The translations under genes and the position numbers were made by a program. From Opitutia bacterium (GTDB lineage Bacteria; Verrucomicrobiota; Verrucomicrobiia; Opitutales; Opitutaceae), in contig PMKA01000322.1 of the NCBI GenBank assembly GCA_003157575.1, forward strand, positions 1,214-9,474: a stretch of 8,261 nucleotides of DNA. The letters are read 5' to 3'. Below, piece by piece: positions 6,621 through 8,261 of the stretch (positions are counted from its first letter, which is position 1; every line of letters begins with the position of its first letter). The notes under the pieces are model-generated. The model did no database searches and was not told where the DNA came from. It saw only the letters and a program-made list of their open reading frames with translations.

Positions 6621-6674
6621 ATTTGGGCATGAAGCGCCGAGGGTGCATTTTCCCGTTGACGGCGGCGCAAGTAG

Positions 6675-6693
6675 CATGGGCCTCTTGCCCATG
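6675..6693. repeat. CATGGGC...GCCCATG hairpin repeat
   Basis: CATGGGC (6675-6681), loop CTCTT, GCCCATG (6687-6693) gives a perfect 7-bp stem, preceded by GTAG. The form GTAG-CATGGGC-N5-GCCCATG is one I recall as a frequent scattered intergenic repeat in Planctomycetota and Verrucomicrobiota genomes. No protein-coding role is apparent. Confidence 0.55.
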
Positions 6694-6713
6694 TCGGGGT
6701 GCCTGAAACAAAC

Positions 6714-6764
6714 CACGGGCGGGGCCGGCCTTCGCCGGGCTGGACGGCCGGCAGGCTCCCCGTG
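6714..6764. repeat. Large imperfect GC-rich palindrome
   Basis: Outer arms CACGGG (6714-6719) and CCCGTG (6759-6764) enclose inner arms GCCGGCC (6724-6730) and GGCCGGC (6746-6752). The whole could fold into a 51-base cruciform or RNA stem-loop. It starts 21 bases from the preceding CATGGGC hairpin, so the two may form one composite repeat element. Confidence 0.5.
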
Positions 6765-6834
6765 CCACGACGGATAGCCTGCTTCGATTCAAAAACTCAT
6801 CCAAATGCCCCGGTAAATAATTCGTCAAAAGCAC

Positions 6835-6960
6835 CGCCACCAAAGCGGTCTCAGGAAAAGTGTCGCCGCGAGCGTGGACCCCTCGACCCCGGTCGCGACC
6901 TGCCTGCGGTGTCGAAGACCCTCGTGTAACTTCGCCGAAAGAAAGACCGCTTTGGCGGCG
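6835..6960. repeat. Long-range inverted repeat CGCC(A/G)CCAAAGCGGTCT
   Basis: The left arm (6835-6851) and right arm (6944-6960) are reverse complements at 16 of 17 positions, with 12 contiguous bases (CCAAAGCGGTCT at 6840-6851 and AGACCGCTTTGG at 6944-6955) matching exactly. The 92-base interior contains the palindrome GGTCGCGACC (6891-6900). Arms of this length flanking a short non-coding core recall a miniature inverted-repeat element or a REP pair. I could not see target-site duplications. Confidence 0.5.
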
Positions 6961-7330
6961 AACTTGTCCGGGGAATCAGGGCAGCAGGTAAGGCCCGGTT
7001 TTCCCAGTCTCAATAAGCCGAGGCGGGAACCGGTCCAATTTTCGGCAGCCGATCGCGTCAGGTGACGTTCAACAAGGGCTGCTCAGGGAAAATGCGAGAG
7101 GGACTGCAGGTACCGTGCAACGCAGTTGCGCAGGCATCGCCGCGCCGTGGCAAAGCTCCTGAACGGGGGTTGCACTGGGCTTGCAAGGTAGACGCAGCAC
7201 AATTGACACATGATCGGTCGTCGCCACACTGCTTACGGGCTCACAGGACCGCGATTTGGCGAAAGCCGGGTCTGCAATGTAACGACTGTGAGCCTTGTTC
7301 ATTTCTGGAGTTGGAGCAGACGAACGCGGG

Positions 7331-7690
7331 TTAGCCGAAGGACTTCTTCTCAGCCTCGCGAGCCGCCTGGCGCCAGGCCTGCGTAAAGGGCAATCGATGC
7401 CGAAGACCTGCAGCGGATGCACGCAACTCCATGGTTCGGTTGCGAATCCATGCCGCCTGCGCCTCATCTGGCGCATCGCTTTTCTCCGCCATGGCCAACG
7501 AAAAGGCCTCTGAGTATCCGAGGGGGCGGCCGTCTTCTCTGACCGTGCCATGCAGCTTCGCGGCACGATTCGAGATTCGAAAGGCACGGGCGGACGCGGT
7601 GTCACCGGCCGTTAATGTTCCCGCTGCACGGCGGCGATTGGTGATCGGCTTCCCCCCTTTGTTGTTCGGGGTATTGGTCAGCGCCAGGCC
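7331..7690 (-). pseudogene. Mu-like phage I protein (protease/scaffold) remnant, C-terminal part
   Basis: A minus-strand frame open from about 7690 to the TAA at 7331-7333 encodes about 119 residues. It begins GLALTNTPNNKGGKPITNR, the kind of segment found near the end of the protease domain in Mu-like prophage I proteins, which mature the capsid. After a linker it has two related units, one around ISNRAAKLHG...LGYSEAFSLAMAE and one around IRNRTMELRA...LPFTQAWRQAAREAE. Both follow the scheme NR-x3-L, aromatic residue, A(F/W), A..E, which looks like an internal repeat in the scaffold tail. The catalytic N-terminal part is missing. Upstream of about 7690 the DNA becomes an antisense piece of an unrelated ATPase. 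The only downstream ATG in frame (at 7492) would give 54 residues, so I treat this as a broken gene. Family naming is from recalled motif style. Confidence 0.6.
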
Positions 7691-7695
7691 ATCTC

Positions 7696-7911
7696 GCCCA
7701 AAACGAGGAGATCCGCTCCCGCGCGACCTACTCGGTCCTGCTCCCGCGGCTCGCGCCCGAGACCATCGAGAAGCTCATCCTGGGCGAACTCGACCGCGCC
7801 GGTCTCGGCCACAACACCTTCACGGTGGAAGCGCTCGCCCTCGTCGTGCGCTCGGGGGAAGGCCTGTTGCGCCGAACCAAGCCCGACAGGCTGCTAGACC
7901 CAATGCTCTGA
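7696..7911 (+). pseudogene. Fragment of ExeA/TniB-type transposition AAA+ ATPase
   Basis: This is the only plausible coding sequence on the plus strand. A 62-codon stretch (7696-7881) reads AQNEEIRSRATYSVLLPRLA and continues through LILGELDRAGLGHNTF and ALALVVRSGEGLLRRTK. This matches the C-terminal half of the AAA+ domain in ExeA/TniB/IstB-like helper ATPases of transposons (NEEIRSR...Y, then a helical part ending in VRSGEGLLRR). After Lys (codon 7879-7881) the expected NLC-type continuation is replaced by unrelated PDRLLDPML and a stop at 7909-7911. Before 7696 the Walker motifs are absent and the DNA belongs to the phage remnant. It is thus an internal piece with both ends lost, marking a past insertion and deletion. 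The exact subfamily is uncertain. Confidence 0.55.
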
Positions 7912-8261
7912 TCATCCTGAGTATTCTTGCAGCGTCCCGTCGGGTCGAAGAAGTTGACCGGATCACCGCCGCAGAAGTCATACAGGCTCGGGCTGGCGGC
8001 CTGCCCCATAGGATCTGCCGACAAGAACCTTCCGCTTGTGGGCTCGTAGTACCGCGCCCCCAACCAATAGAAGCCCGTGGGATCGATTCTATGGCTTCTC
8101 CAAGCCGTTGACGCCGCCACCTGGGTGACATCGGTCAGGGTCTGCGCCTGGATGCCCGGCAAGGGACCGTAGGCGCCCACCCTCGTCGTGTACCAAGTCA
8201 CGCTCCCGCCGGACACCGAAGCCACCCCATTGCCAAACTGGTCGTTGATGACGCCGGTCGT
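7728..8261 (-). CDS. RHS-repeat protein, C-terminal end (5' part beyond window)
   Basis: The frame is open from the right edge and shows 177 residues of the 3' end. It carries the RHS repeat-associated core: RIDPTGFYWLGARYYEPTSG followed by RFLSADPMGQAASPSLYDF and GGDPVNFFDPTGR. In RHS proteins this core closes the beta-cage shell and is followed by a variable, often toxic C-terminal tip. Here the part after DPTGR is about 70 residues. From about 7881 downwards it is only the antisense reading of a transposon ATPase fragment, so the native tip has been replaced and the tail is unlikely to be a working toxin. The gene may be a pseudogene or a shell without effector. No signal or secretion partner is visible. 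The stop is TAG at 7728-7730. No immunity gene follows downstream. Confidence 0.8.
   Translation of the reverse strand, partial: TTGVINDQFGNGVASVSGGSVTWYTTRVGAYGPLPGIQAQTLTDVTQVAASTAWRSHRIDPTGFYWLGARYYEPTSGRFLSADPMGQAASPSLYDFCGGDPVNFFDPTGRCKNTQDDQSIGSSSLSGLVRRNRPSPERTTRASASTVKVLWPRPARSSSPRMSFSMVSGASRGSRTE

Larger units (their letters stand above)
6576..7330. other. Repeat-rich interval without a convincing gene
   Basis: These 755 bases lie between the GH43 start and the phage protease remnant. Several short open frames exist on both strands, but they run across inverted repeats, have atypical composition (many Arg, Cys and Pro) and resemble no family I know. The stretch contains four inverted repeats, at 6589-6620, 6675-6693, 6714-6764 and 6835-6960. 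The best protein-like start is an ATG at 7302 reading MNKAHSRYIADPAFAKS on the minus strand, 28 bases after the phage remnant; it would give 77 residues ending at 7069. It could be a decayed neighbour from the same prophage. Confidence 0.5.

Noticed and set aside
5586..6632. 348-codon open frame on the plus strand opposite the GH43 gene
   Set aside because: Antisense shadow of the propeller protein; composition is Arg-rich and no motif is recognisable.
6610..6843. 77-codon minus-strand frame over the repeats
   Set aside because: It runs straight through two hairpin repeats and has no family resemblance.
7069..7605. 178-codon minus-strand frame starting MTPRPPVPFESR
   Set aside because: Its first two thirds overlap, in another frame, the Mu-type I-protein remnant, which has recognisable motifs. 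Only the part from 7302 on was kept as a weak candidate.

Overview
The window is a GC-rich bacterial fragment. Every intact gene lies on the minus strand, so transcription runs from high to low coordinates. It resembles a genome of the Verrucomicrobiota, most likely Opitutaceae-like. Reasons are secreted GH2 and GH43 glycosidases side by side, an RHS core of the type common in that group, short GC-rich hairpin repeats between genes, a Mu-like phage protease remnant, and weak or absent Shine-Dalgarno sequences. This assignment rests on recognised protein style and was not checked by a search.

Layout from right to left (direction of transcription). Bases 7331-8261 are a mosaic of broken mobile or accessory genes. 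They hold the 3' end of an RHS-repeat gene entering from the right edge, a 62-codon plus-strand piece of an ExeA/TniB-type transposition ATPase, and the C-terminal part of a Mu-like phage I protein (protease/scaffold). None of these looks intact. Bases 6576-7330 hold no convincing gene and are rich in inverted repeats. Next come two exported carbohydrate-active enzymes. The first is a GH43-type five-bladed propeller protein (5583-6575), whose expected catalytic-base Asp appears to be Thr. The second is an 892-residue GH2 beta-galactosidase-type enzyme (2594-5272) with both catalytic Glu residues. The 310-base gap between them contains a 20-base near-perfect palindrome and a second related half-copy, the best operator candidate in the window.

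After the GH2 gene lies a small XPF/ERCC4-type nuclease with a tandem helix-hairpin-helix tail (1769-2446), a DNA-repair type protein more familiar from archaea and eukaryotes. Its stop codon abuts a hairpin repeat. A 331-base gap with short repeats and a 10-base palindrome leads to a BlaI/MecI-type repressor (979-1437), overlapped by four bases with a BlaR1/MecR1-type M56 membrane metallopeptidase (1-982) that runs off the left edge.

Functionally there are three separate units. A glycoside-degradation pair probably trims galactosyl and pentosyl side chains of plant polysaccharide outside the cytoplasm. A solitary repair-type nuclease follows. The last is a two-gene proteolytic signalling module in which the membrane peptidase is expected to inactivate the repressor. 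No beta-lactamase or other target of the module is visible here.
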